From assembly GCF_030814695.1 (NCBI RefSeq), contig NZ_JAUSVL010000001.1, positions 4,314,227-4,378,226 of the forward strand: a stretch of 64,000 nt of DNA. Direction: 5' to 3'. A program made the translations under genes and the position numbers. This DNA is from Oligosphaera ethanolica (GTDB lineage Bacteria; Verrucomicrobiota; Lentisphaeria; Oligosphaerales; Oligosphaeraceae). Shown in pieces: positions 17,206-24,775 of the stretch; position 1 is the stretch's first letter, and each line of letters starts with the position of its first letter. Below the pieces are notes generated by a model. That model did no database searches. It had not been told where the DNA came from and saw only the letters and a program-made list of their open reading frames with translations.

Positions 17206-17681
17206 TAGGTCGCCGTAGGTGTATCCATCGGGGTTGACGCCGAGGACGCCGGCAGCTTGGACAACAGATATCCACAGCTCTGCTGCACTAGCGCGTCGAT
17301 GTCCAGATTGTCCAGCGCTTCGCGCAGTTGGCTGTCCACCCTCTGCATCGCCTCCAGCGTCTTCCGCGCTGCTACCCGACGCGCACCCGGAAAAAAATCA
17401 GCCAGCTCCTCCAGGAACACCGTGGTCGCGCGCTCGATGACCTCGCCCGACAGGCCGCGCCCAAAGTCCTCGTCTGATAGTTGGCGCTTGTCAGCCTGGG
17501 GCTTGCAGATCACATAGAGCGCGTCACACAGGAGGATGGGATCGGCGGCCAACTGTTGGACGGCGCCACCCTGGCTGATGTCCATCAGATCAAGGCCCAC
17601 CAGGCTCCGTACGCGCTTGGCGGCGGCGATGTCAATCGTCACCTGCCAAGCGCGTCCTTCAGTATCTTTGAACTCTCGCAT
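17205..17681 (-). CDS. Tail assembly chaperone, G-like
   Basis: Start set at 17681 (MREFKDTEGRAWQV), which has GGGAGGTG upstream; the frame opens further upstream without support. 158 aa, mostly helical, located between tail tube and tape measure, the conserved position of the G/GT chaperones. A T7 run at 17391-17397 in the X-XXY-YYZ frame allows a -1 shift into the open frame that ends at 16966, giving a longer fusion product. Confidence 0.75.
   Translation of the reverse strand: MREFKDTEGRAWQVTIDIAAAKRVRSLVGLDLMDISQGGAVQQLAADPILLCDALYVICKPQADKRQLSDEDFGRGLSGEVIERATTVFLEELADFFPGARRVAARKTLEAMQRVDSQLREALDNLDIDALVQQSCGYLLSKLPASSASTPMDTPTAT
17391..17397 (-). promoter_or_regulatory. Candidate -1 frameshift slippery site (TTTTTTT)
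   Basis: Minus-strand codons GAT-TTT-TTT-CCG give the heptamer T-TTT-TTT in the correct phase. After a -1 slip the new frame (S-G-C-A-S...) has no stop through to the end of the downstream chaperone gene at 16966. The region between contains the conserved-looking AAELW segment. Whether slippage happens here or nearer to AAELW cannot be settled by eye. Confidence 0.5.
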
Positions 17682-17692
17682 GAGCACCTCCC

Positions 17693-18121
17693 TTACTGCC
17701 ACTTCGGCGGACGCGTGTCGTCGTAGAGCGTAGGCACAGCCTTGCACTCATACCACACCACGTCATCGAGGTCTTGGGTTTCGTCCATTGACTCGATGTG
17801 AAAATCAGCGTCCAACCCCTTCGCCCCGGCTTCCTTGCTCGGCTTAGCGTAAAACGCTAGCGGAGTGCCTGCCATAATCGCGCCCATAAGCGTGTCGTAG
17901 TCGTCGCTGCCACCCTTGACAGTAAAAGACAACTCGCCCTCCTTGAGCCCTGGGGAGCTAGTTTTCCAGCCTCCCGACGCGCGCGTGGTCGAGTCGATCA
18001 TCGTCGTTTTGATGCCGACCTTGACGTCCTTGATGTGCTTGAGTTCGGTCGATGCCTGCGTGCCTGCCGCGCCCTGGTAGAGCACTGCGTCTTTGCCGAG
18101 GAATACGGTTACAACTGACAT
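17693..18121 (-). CDS. Major tail tube protein, 142 aa
   Basis: Start set at 18121 (MSVVTVFLGKDAVLYQG) because AAGGAGA lies upstream; the open frame upstream is not supported. The segment IKDVKVGIKTTMIDSTTRASGGW followed by GLKEGELSFTVKGG is typical of siphophage tail tube proteins. The position right before the chaperones and tape measure agrees. Polymerises into the tail tube. Confidence 0.8.
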   Translation of the reverse strand: MSVVTVFLGKDAVLYQGAAGTQASTELKHIKDVKVGIKTTMIDSTTRASGGWKTSSPGLKEGELSFTVKGGSDDYDTLMGAIMAGTPLAFYAKPSKEAGAKGLDADFHIESMDETQDLDDVVWYECKAVPTLYDDTRPPKWQ

Positions 18122-18134
18122 GCTGATTTCTCCT

Positions 18135-18701
18135 TTACGCTCTGATTTTGAAGTTCTTATATTGGCGGGACATGACATCAACAAAGGCTGGCGCCATGAA
18201 TGGGCGCTGCGGGTAGACATTCCCTTTGGCCTCGCGGCCAACGTTGAGCATGGTGTATTCATCGAGCGCCCGTTGCGAAGCTACCATCTCCTTGCGCGTT
18301 CTAATCTTGCGCCAAATGATCGCGCCATCGCTATTGAAAACCGGCCCAGGCTTACCCACGCGCAGCTTCCTTGGCGCGGATGGCTTACGAGCCTGTGATC
18401 CTCCAAATTCATGGTAATGACCAGTTAGCCCGGTGCCGCCGTGGGCTGGACCGACAACTGCCTCTTCCTTAGTCGTGGTCAAGGAGTACACGATGGACTT
18501 TTTCAGGCTGTGACGACCGCCGAGAGTCGTTGGTGGACGGCCAGGCAACGACCGCGCGCCTGATATGGAGCGTTTCTTTATGGACGCCTTGGCGGCGCGC
18601 GCGATCGACGAAGCTGCCTGACGCATCGGGTCGCGCATGGCCTCACGTATCCTTTGCGCTACCTCGGGGTTCATCTTGGTTTTGACGCGTACTACAGCCA
18701 T
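18135..18701 (-). CDS. HK97 gp10-like tail completion protein, 188 aa
   Basis: Helical N-terminus (residues 10-45) with SIARAAKASIKKRSISG, a middle part with HYHEFGGS, and the C-terminal RPFMAPAF, which is the hallmark of the gp10-like neck/tail-completion family. It lies in the connector block between capsid and tail tube. Overlaps its upstream neighbour by 10 nt. Confidence 0.7.
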   Translation of the reverse strand: MAVVRVKTKMNPEVAQRIREAMRDPMRQAASSIARAAKASIKKRSISGARSLPGRPPTTLGGRHSLKKSIVYSLTTTKEEAVVGPAHGGTGLTGHYHEFGGSQARKPSAPRKLRVGKPGPVFNSDGAIIWRKIRTRKEMVASQRALDEYTMLNVGREAKGNVYPQRPFMAPAFVDVMSRQYKNFKIRA

Positions 18702-19132
18702 GGATTCTCCACGTCCTTACTTGCTTTGATCTCGATTTCAGCGTAAAAAACGCCCGAGCTTCTAAGCTTCTCCATGTCCATGCCAAGAAATTTCGGACGG
18801 ATGTTGAAGTAGTCTGGCAATGTCGCCGCAACGGCCTCCATAAGTTCGTTGAGCGTCGCCATGTGACCGCTCACGTCCACATCGTTGGCCTCGCGTACAT
18901 ACACCAGTACGACCGTCGCTGTGTAACGCACGCTGGCCCTGTCAACAACCACGAAGCTGTACTCACCAGGCACCACTTCGACCATAGCCACGCGCCCTGC
19001 TAACTCACTGCCTGTAGCCGATGGCGCCCAGCTTACCCGAGGAGGTGTGTCGGTTGGCAAGATGCCAGCGGCGATTTCTGCCACAGCACTTGCGAGTTGC
19101 TCCGATTCGGATGACATTTTCCCGCGCGTCAT
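18692..19132 (-). CDS. Tail terminator/neck-type protein, 146 aa
   Basis: alpha/beta protein with a central sheet (GRVAMVEVVPGEYSFVVVDR, YTATVVLVYVRE), an acidic loop and a helix. The order and size fit a tail terminator or neck protein. No signature motif, so the call rests mainly on gene order. ATGA overlap with the upstream gene. Confidence 0.5.
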   Translation of the reverse strand: MTRGKMSSESEQLASAVAEIAAGILPTDTPPRVSWAPSATGSELAGRVAMVEVVPGEYSFVVVDRASVRYTATVVLVYVREANDVDVSGHMATLNELMEAVAATLPDYFNIRPKFLGMDMEKLRSSGVFYAEIEIKASKDVENPWL

Positions 19133-19479
19133 GGTTTCGGCCCTAGGTATTGCGTGTAGATGGAAATTTCCTTGTAGTCACCACCGTGAAAAGACCATGG
19201 CTCGCCGTCTGGATTGCCGACGCGGAAGCGCAGGTCACCGAGGATGATTTCGTCTTTCTGCTTCGGCACCACACCGCCAAGGTCTTCACGCTTGACGATG
19301 AATCGCTGGGCGTGGACGTACACTGGGAATTCGCCGTCGTACTTTTTGAATCGCTTGACGGCGACCTTGGCTTCGATGTTTTCAGCGACAGTGACGCCCC
19401 CTGACATGTAGGTGATCTTCTCTGTGCTCACCCCGTACATGTCACGCAGCATCTGCCGCCCATCCGAGAAAAAGCCCAT
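19129..19479 (-). CDS. Head-tail joining-type protein, 116 aa
   Basis: A small beta-rich protein (ITYMSGGVTVAENIEAKVAVK, VYVHAQRFIVKREDLG, DEIILGDLRFRVGNP) of the type found as head-tail joining proteins. It lies between capsid-region genes and the tail terminator, where such stoppers are usual. Fold assignment is inference. Confidence 0.55.
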   Translation of the reverse strand: MGFFSDGRQMLRDMYGVSTEKITYMSGGVTVAENIEAKVAVKRFKKYDGEFPVYVHAQRFIVKREDLGGVVPKQKDEIILGDLRFRVGNPDGEPWSFHGGDYKEISIYTQYLGPKP

Positions 19480-19481
19480 CG

Positions 19482-19955
19482 TTATGCCTCCGGTATGGCG
19501 ATCTTCTCGCCAAGGATGCGCAGCTCGAACGTAGTGCCGTCCGCACTGCTCAGAGTGATCTCGTTGTTGGCCGCGTCGGTGATGTCCAAGCCTGCTGGCT
19601 CGGAGAGCATGAGCGCACCGCCGCCAGCAAGGACGATGCCGGCGGATACGCCGAAGAACGAGCCCGATGCAATGAGGTCGTTTTCGCCCTTGTTGAGCAG
19701 GAACAGCCCCTTGACTTTCGCAAAGCCCTCGAGGGCGCCGGACGCCTCGTCTTCAACCGCAGTGAGGTCGATCGTCATGGGTGAACTCGACGCGTCGGCT
19801 TTTTCAGCATACGACAGATCGTATTTGCCGGCGCCTGTGCCGGCAGCGAGTGTCAAGCCTAGCGACACCGCGCCTTGGCCGGCAATCTGCCCCGACACCA
19901 AGCCGGAAAGCTGCTCAGTAAAGCTGTTTTGGAACTCAAAAAGTAATCGTGCCAT
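19482..19955 (-). CDS. Small virion protein of the connector region, 157 aa
   Basis: Rich in Ala, Gly, Ser and beta-strands (AVSLGLTLAAGTGAGKYDLSY, ASGSFFGVSAGIVLAGGGALML). Not recognised. It lies directly downstream of the capsid-region terminator at 20020-20063, so it needs its own promoter or readthrough. It could be a capsid cement or connector protein. Confidence 0.5.
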   Translation of the reverse strand: MARLLFEFQNSFTEQLSGLVSGQIAGQGAVSLGLTLAAGTGAGKYDLSYAEKADASSSPMTIDLTAVEDEASGALEGFAKVKGLFLLNKGENDLIASGSFFGVSAGIVLAGGGALMLSEPAGLDITDAANNEITLSSADGTTFELRILGEKIAIPEA

Positions 19956-20019
19956 AGTGGACTCCTATTCACCTGGCGCCACTTGACATGCCATGCCACA
20001 CCAGGTATGTGCTAGGTTG

Positions 20020-20063
20020 AAAAAGGCGCGGTGGTGGTGGAGGGAGAACACCACCACCGCGCC
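20020..20063 (-). terminator. Strong terminator after the capsid genes
   Basis: Perfect 15-bp stem (GGCGCGGTGGTGGTG / CACCACCACCGCGCC) with a 9-nt loop, then TTTTT on the minus strand. Placed after the capsid and DUF2190-like genes, it would keep capsid transcripts above those for downstream connectors. Confidence 0.85.
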
Positions 20064-20127
20064 GGCGGAATGGCCGGAACCGGGTAAAAGGTAGGAGGGA
20101 AACCCCCGGTCCCGGCCAGCGGGGGGC

Positions 20128-20766
20128 TTACTCGAAGATGCCGGCGGTCTTCAACTTCGCAACGATGGCGGCAATGTCATCGTTGATCTTGTTGAGGTTG
20201 GTCGCCAGGGCGCCGATGTCAGTCTTGGCCGCGCCTGCCCAGGTAAGGATGGCGGCGACGTCCGCCCGGTTGGCGTTGATGGCGGCTTCAAGGGCGTCAT
20301 CGTCATCGGCGTAGGTGCCGGTCACGGTAACGTCGGCGGCATTGGTGGCGGTTGGGGCGTTGCCCACGGTCGGGGTGACGTCAGCAGCGGAAGGAGCGGG
20401 CTCGGCCTGGGCTTCAGGCGCCGAAACGGTGCCGATATTGCTGGCGTTGAGAGCAAGCAGCACGTCTGCGTCATCGTCGCCAGCAGCGGCGGCCGCACGG
20501 CCGATGTACGCGTTGTCGATGGGCGTGGTCTGCGCCTGTTTGGTCAAGGCGTTCCAGTACAACAGCGCGCCGAAAGCGATCGCTCCGGCCGGCTTCCCAA
20601 CCTTGAAAACACCGGCCACGGCCAGGCAGCCGAGGGCATTGGCTGCAATGTCCAGCTTCGCGACGCCCCAGTAGTTGTTCTGGAGAGCGATGACGTCACC
20701 GGCGCCAACGGCCGAGGTCGGCGTGTAATCCAGCGAGTTCCCCTGTTGATAGTAGATTGCGTCCAT
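20128..20766 (-). CDS. DUF2190-like capsid-associated protein, 212 aa
   Basis: Residues 1-100 match the DUF2190 pattern (IYYQQGNSLDYTP, AGDVIALQNNYWGVAKLDIAAN, LGCLAVAGVFKV), a small beta-barrel domain found next to major capsid genes and thought to decorate the capsid. A low-complexity Ala/Pro/Thr linker (about 110-150) and a helical C-terminus (LATNLNKINDDIAAIVAKL) are extra to the usual ~110-aa family, so this is a long version. Confidence 0.75.
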   Translation of the reverse strand: MDAIYYQQGNSLDYTPTSAVGAGDVIALQNNYWGVAKLDIAANALGCLAVAGVFKVGKPAGAIAFGALLYWNALTKQAQTTPIDNAYIGRAAAAAGDDDADVLLALNASNIGTVSAPEAQAEPAPSAADVTPTVGNAPTATNAADVTVTGTYADDDDALEAAINANRADVAAILTWAGAAKTDIGALATNLNKINDDIAAIVAKLKTAGIFE

Positions 20767-20811
20767 AGTTTTATCCTTCTGATGTTGGTTTTGGAGTTGG
20801 TTTTTTGACTA

Positions 20812-20842
20812 TTGCCGGGCTGGCTGATACCAGTCCCGGCAA
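20812..20842. promoter_or_regulatory. Stem-loop between capsid and DUF2190-like genes
   Basis: TTGCCGGG+CTGG pairs with CCAG+CCCGGCAA around a 6-nt loop, with one bulged base. No T-run on the minus strand, so it is not a standard terminator. It could stabilise or process capsid mRNA. Confidence 0.5.
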
Positions 20843-20853
20843 CATGGTCTCAC

Positions 20854-23016
20854 TTAGACTTTGCCCTTGTTGAACACAATGCCCCGGTGATCCTGCTCAC
20901 GGACGCCGAAGTCGAAGTACACCCGGAAGCTCATGCCCAGGGTGTTGAAGTTGGTCTCGCCGAGCTCAACAGTCGGGGACTTCTTGCCACGGAAGTAGCC
21001 GATTTCGAAGGTGTCAACCTGGTTGGGATCGCCCCACAGGTACCAGCCGGTATCGCTGAAGCCGGTGTACGTGGCGTTGGTCAGATACGGACTCGCGATC
21101 GGAGTCAGCCCGTATTTGGCGATGACGTTGCCGGCTGGCACCACTGCGTCGCCACCAATCAGCAGCGTGCTCATGGTCAGGCGCTGAGCGACCGGGAACA
21201 GCACAGTCGGGACAAGCAGGAACTTCGGTTCGACCGAGATCGGCTGGCCATCACTGTCCACCTGGTCCATGAACTTGGTGATAGCCTTTTCCAGCGACTC
21301 AACGCCGAGGGCGCTTGTCAACCCGCCAGTGTAGTTCTTGTGGTCGGTAGAGAACAGCGCTTTACCGTCAGCCTGCACCGGATTGCTGAGCAGGCGACTG
21401 AAAAACACCTGGTCAATCTTGCGCTTGCCACGGCTGCCGAACCCGGTTGGAATCTTCAGAAACTCGCCAAGATCATCGTCGTAGATCATCTTCCGCGTCA
21501 GGGTGAACACCTTGCCGTAGGTGCTGAGTTTGTTGGTTGCCCGGTCTTCCGAGACCGTACTGTCCTTCAGCTCGCCATCAGCGCCGACCAGCTCAAGGTC
21601 ACCGACATCAACAAGGCGAACCCGTTCAGCCTCTTTGAAGTCATTCAGGTCGCCAACCGAGCACAGCTTCGAGGCGATGCTGTCGATGGCGTTGTACGCC
21701 TGCAAGGCCTTCTTGTTGGCGACGTTGCTCAGGATGCCTGGCAAACTGACAGTGGAGAACGCCGCCTTGATGGTGTCGTTGTTGAACGCCACGCCAACGT
21801 TTTTGCCCTCCAGGCGGCACGCTTCGACCATGACGTCTTTCAGGCCCATGCCCCGGAGATGCTTGTCCGCAATGTCCATGGCTTTCTCGCCACATGTCGC
21901 CTTGATGATGTCCTCTTTGATGCCGCACTGGAAACTGAGGGACGCCTCAAGCGCCGACGCGTCAACACTCGGCCCGTTGCGAACGATGATGTTGCCGGTA
22001 GCGCCGGGAAGTTTCGACGCGTACGCCTTGAGCACTTCGACCGCCTGTTCGGTCTGGATCTTGCTCCACCCGGCAGAAATGGCTTTCTCCCGAATGTCGG
22101 GGTATTCAGCTGTGATTTTGTTGATGTCGGTGATGCGAGTGGTTTCTTGGGTTCGAGCGGCCTCCAGGGCCTTTTCGACCGTCTTGCCGACGACATTTTC
22201 AAGGTTGAGTGCCCCTGCGGTGAGCGTGGGCGTGTCAACCGTGGGCGTGGCAGTGTTGTGCAAAGTCTCGCCAGCACTGCTGCCATGAGCGGCCGCCTTC
22301 AGCATGTCGGCCTTTTCAGCCTCCACGTTACTGCCGACCGTGGTCAGGTGCGCCTTGATGGCGGTTTCGTCCCAGTCGGGACCGAGGGAATACTTGGCAC
22401 GGATGAAGTCTTGCAGAATTTTGTCCATTTGATGCTGTTCCTTCTGGGTTTGGGGGTGGGGCTGGTTGGATGCAAGAGTGATCATGTTGAAACTGGCGGC
22501 AATTTTTAAATGAGTCGAAATGTCAGCGCCGACCGCGACTATCGAAACCTCACGCAACAGCGCTTTGGTCACATGGACGATTGGCCCTTGAAATTTTTGC
22601 CCGTTGATCGTCCTCTCTTCACCTTCTGGGATGCGTTCGCTCGCCATGACGTCGGCGCCAATCGACAGCTGCCAGTCAATTTTTTTGCCCGCTTCGGCGA
22701 TGTACTTTCCCTTCTCATTCGATGTGTCAATGCCACCGGAAACAAGAAGCTGATTGCTTGCCTTCTTTGCCGTCACAACACCAAGGCGAGCGCCGGGGTC
22801 GTTCCAGTGAGCAAGGAGCAGCGGGATTTGTGGGGCCATTTCCATGCTGGCAATATCCACAACAACCCGATCTCGCCAGCCCAAATTCATCATGCCGCCG
22901 GAATAGGCAACGCCAGAAACCTTCGTCAAGTCGCGATATGTTTGGCCGGTCGCCTCGACGTACTGAATGGAATCAGCGCATTCGCCGCCAGTGGCCATGA
23001 TAAAAGGTTTACTCAT
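20854..23016 (-). CDS. Fused prohead protease - major capsid protein, 720 aa
   Basis: Residues ~1-175 are an HK97-type (S78) prohead protease: catalytic His70 in PLLLAHWNDPGARLG and Ser158 in LLREVSIVAVGAD. A charged, helical, Gln-rich linker (about 180-340) fits a scaffold or delta domain. The rest (about 350-720) is an HK97-fold-type major capsid protein. The protease should cleave itself and the scaffold during head maturation. The 8-nt overlap with the portal gene is normal for head modules. Protease-MCP fusions are known, but separate genes are commoner. Confidence 0.85.
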   Translation of the reverse strand: MSKPFIMATGGECADSIQYVEATGQTYRDLTKVSGVAYSGGMMNLGWRDRVVVDIASMEMAPQIPLLLAHWNDPGARLGVVTAKKASNQLLVSGGIDTSNEKGKYIAEAGKKIDWQLSIGADVMASERIPEGEERTINGQKFQGPIVHVTKALLREVSIVAVGADISTHLKIAASFNMITLASNQPHPQTQKEQHQMDKILQDFIRAKYSLGPDWDETAIKAHLTTVGSNVEAEKADMLKAAAHGSSAGETLHNTATPTVDTPTLTAGALNLENVVGKTVEKALEAARTQETTRITDINKITAEYPDIREKAISAGWSKIQTEQAVEVLKAYASKLPGATGNIIVRNGPSVDASALEASLSFQCGIKEDIIKATCGEKAMDIADKHLRGMGLKDVMVEACRLEGKNVGVAFNNDTIKAAFSTVSLPGILSNVANKKALQAYNAIDSIASKLCSVGDLNDFKEAERVRLVDVGDLELVGADGELKDSTVSEDRATNKLSTYGKVFTLTRKMIYDDDLGEFLKIPTGFGSRGKRKIDQVFFSRLLSNPVQADGKALFSTDHKNYTGGLTSALGVESLEKAITKFMDQVDSDGQPISVEPKFLLVPTVLFPVAQRLTMSTLLIGGDAVVPAGNVIAKYGLTPIASPYLTNATYTGFSDTGWYLWGDPNQVDTFEIGYFRGKKSPTVELGETNFNTLGMSFRVYFDFGVREQDHRGIVFNKGKV

Positions 23017-24526
23017 CGTCTTCGTCCTCGTTTCGAGTTGTGGCTGATTCGCTTCCGGGTTGTTCTGGTGTTGGTATCCCTAGTTTTATACGCATGCGAT
23101 TTTCTCGGGCGACCTGTCTCAAGACTCGACTCCAGTCCTTGCCATCCTTGGCACATTCGTCGGCCAGTGTTGTGGTCCCTGACGCCAAGCGTATCTTCTG
23201 GGCGTTGGCCTCCTTGACGGGGTCAACGTGATCAAATCCGTCCCACATCCACTCATGCTCAGTTTCGATGGAATCATCATAATCTTCCGGGAAGAACACC
23301 CTGTCGATGGCCTCGAAGTCATGAAGGAGGTCATCCAGGATAACCTCGCCAATGTCTGCGCGTTCGTTTCTGATGGCCCTGAAGTACGTTTGATGATCCA
23401 GCCGGCCTGATGCGTAGTTGTATCCGGAGGAATCCCCCATGGCGACGTTCATGGCCATAGAGAGGGGCCTGGCTGCCTCACGGATTTTGGTTTTCACAAA
23501 GTCCGAGTGTGTCGACGTGGGCTGTTCGGCCTTCATTTGGCTCGCTGTCCAGCCGGCCGGAAGTGCTATCCCTGCGTTGCGACACAGGTCGATCACCGTT
23601 CCAGGAGTTAGGGGAACGGGATTTTTCACGTCTTCGTCGTCAACCGGGGCGTTGCTCGACAAAATGAAGCTGATCTCTGCTGCCACCTCGGCGGCAGCAA
23701 GAACGGCAGTCGTGAACCGGCGTAGATCGTTGAACCCGGGCAGCGTACTCGCGATTTCGGAGATGCCACGGTGCTGCCCTGGCCGCCATATGTTGGCATA
23801 ATGGATGACGTTCTCAGCCTTCACCATATAAGAGTCGGCCGTCGTCACGCTTCCAACGCTGGAAGAACCGGGGTGAATGCGCCAGAAACGGTATGCAATC
23901 GGGTTTCCGTGCTGGTCGTATTCAATTCCGTCAAATTCCTTCGGAACTCCGGTGCTGTGGAAGTCGGTCAGTGTTGAATGAAAAGCGGAACCGACCTGTT
24001 CGGCCTCGAAAGTGTCAATGCCGATTTTTACATGACTTCGAATCCTTGGGTTGTTGTTTTTCATCAAAAACACCTCGCCGTCAAGGGCTTTCGACCGCCG
24101 AGCCATTTTCAGGGTTTTCGCAAGGTGTACTGCCTTCGCCCACTTCCGCCAGCGTGCTTCGCGCCGGTTGAGTCGGGTTTCCCATTCGAGCACAATGTCG
24201 TCTTCCTCGTTTTCGCACAGCGACAACTGGAGTCGCGGGCCCGTGCCGATGACGTCGTCTGCCAGGGTCTTGAGAATTCCCTCACAGTAGCCATTGTTCG
24301 CGGCTTCATACCTGGCCCTGGAAATGATGATATGCCTGATAGAAGGCGCCATCGCGGCATCTGCCGACAAGAAGTCTGCTCCCTGCCAGTGCCGGCTTGA
24401 TTCGGCTTCTCTGCTGGCAGCGTCGAATTTGCCACGCACCGGAAAAATGAAGTCACCGCGTCCTGGCGTAACCGGGCCGGTCGACTTCACAACGGCCTTC
24501 GATTTTGGCTTGCTCTTCACTGTCAT
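23009..24526 (-). CDS. Portal protein, lambda type, about 505 aa
   Basis: Forms the dodecameric DNA entry channel at the capsid vertex. Lambda-portal features include the early segment with YCEGILKTLADDVIGTGPRLQ, GEVFLMKNNNPR, GIDTFEAEQVG, IEYDQHGNPIAYRFW, NVIHYANIWRPGQHRGISEI and AMGDSSGYNYASGRLD. Start chosen at 24526, where the ATG overlaps the stop of the upstream gene (ATGA); an in-frame ATG 48 nt further upstream lacks an RBS. Its end overlaps the protease-capsid gene. Confidence 0.92.
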   Translation of the reverse strand: MTVKSKPKSKAVVKSTGPVTPGRGDFIFPVRGKFDAASREAESSRHWQGADFLSADAAMAPSIRHIIISRARYEAANNGYCEGILKTLADDVIGTGPRLQLSLCENEEDDIVLEWETRLNRREARWRKWAKAVHLAKTLKMARRSKALDGEVFLMKNNNPRIRSHVKIGIDTFEAEQVGSAFHSTLTDFHSTGVPKEFDGIEYDQHGNPIAYRFWRIHPGSSSVGSVTTADSYMVKAENVIHYANIWRPGQHRGISEIASTLPGFNDLRRFTTAVLAAAEVAAEISFILSSNAPVDDEDVKNPVPLTPGTVIDLCRNAGIALPAGWTASQMKAEQPTSTHSDFVKTKIREAARPLSMAMNVAMGDSSGYNYASGRLDHQTYFRAIRNERADIGEVILDDLLHDFEAIDRVFFPEDYDDSIETEHEWMWDGFDHVDPVKEANAQKIRLASGTTTLADECAKDGKDWSRVLRQVARENRMRIKLGIPTPEQPGSESATTRNEDEDDE

Positions 24527-24732
24527 CGTTCTGGGCCTTGGGTGGATATCCTGGCAATTTTCATTCCTGCCCATGGATTTCTGGATGCGCGCTTCTTGGA
24601 TAGATGTTCATCCAGCTTGATCATGTCCGGGATTGGGCGGCTGCGGACCTTTTCGCCGTCGATTTCGTATTCTTCAGGCTGGACAGCCTTCTCAAGAATT
24701 TTCTTTTCAAGGTCTGATGCGTCTGTGCTCAT
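24523..24732 (-). CDS. gpW-like head completion protein, 69 aa
   Basis: A 69-aa protein between terminase and portal, the position and size of lambda gpW. The segment YEIDGEKVRSRPIPDMIKLDEHL resembles the hairpin-helix part of such proteins. The call depends on gene order and size. Confidence 0.5.
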   Translation of the reverse strand: MSTDASDLEKKILEKAVQPEEYEIDGEKVRSRPIPDMIKLDEHLSKKRASRNPWAGMKIARISTQGPER

Positions 24733-24775
24733 TTTTCCTCCAAAGGTTTACTGATTATACGCTGAGGAAAAAAAA

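Noticed and set aside
20812-22509. 565-aa rightward frame opposite the capsid gene
   Set aside because: It lies antisense to the clear protease-capsid gene, has no RBS or family features and is a by-product of its codon bias.
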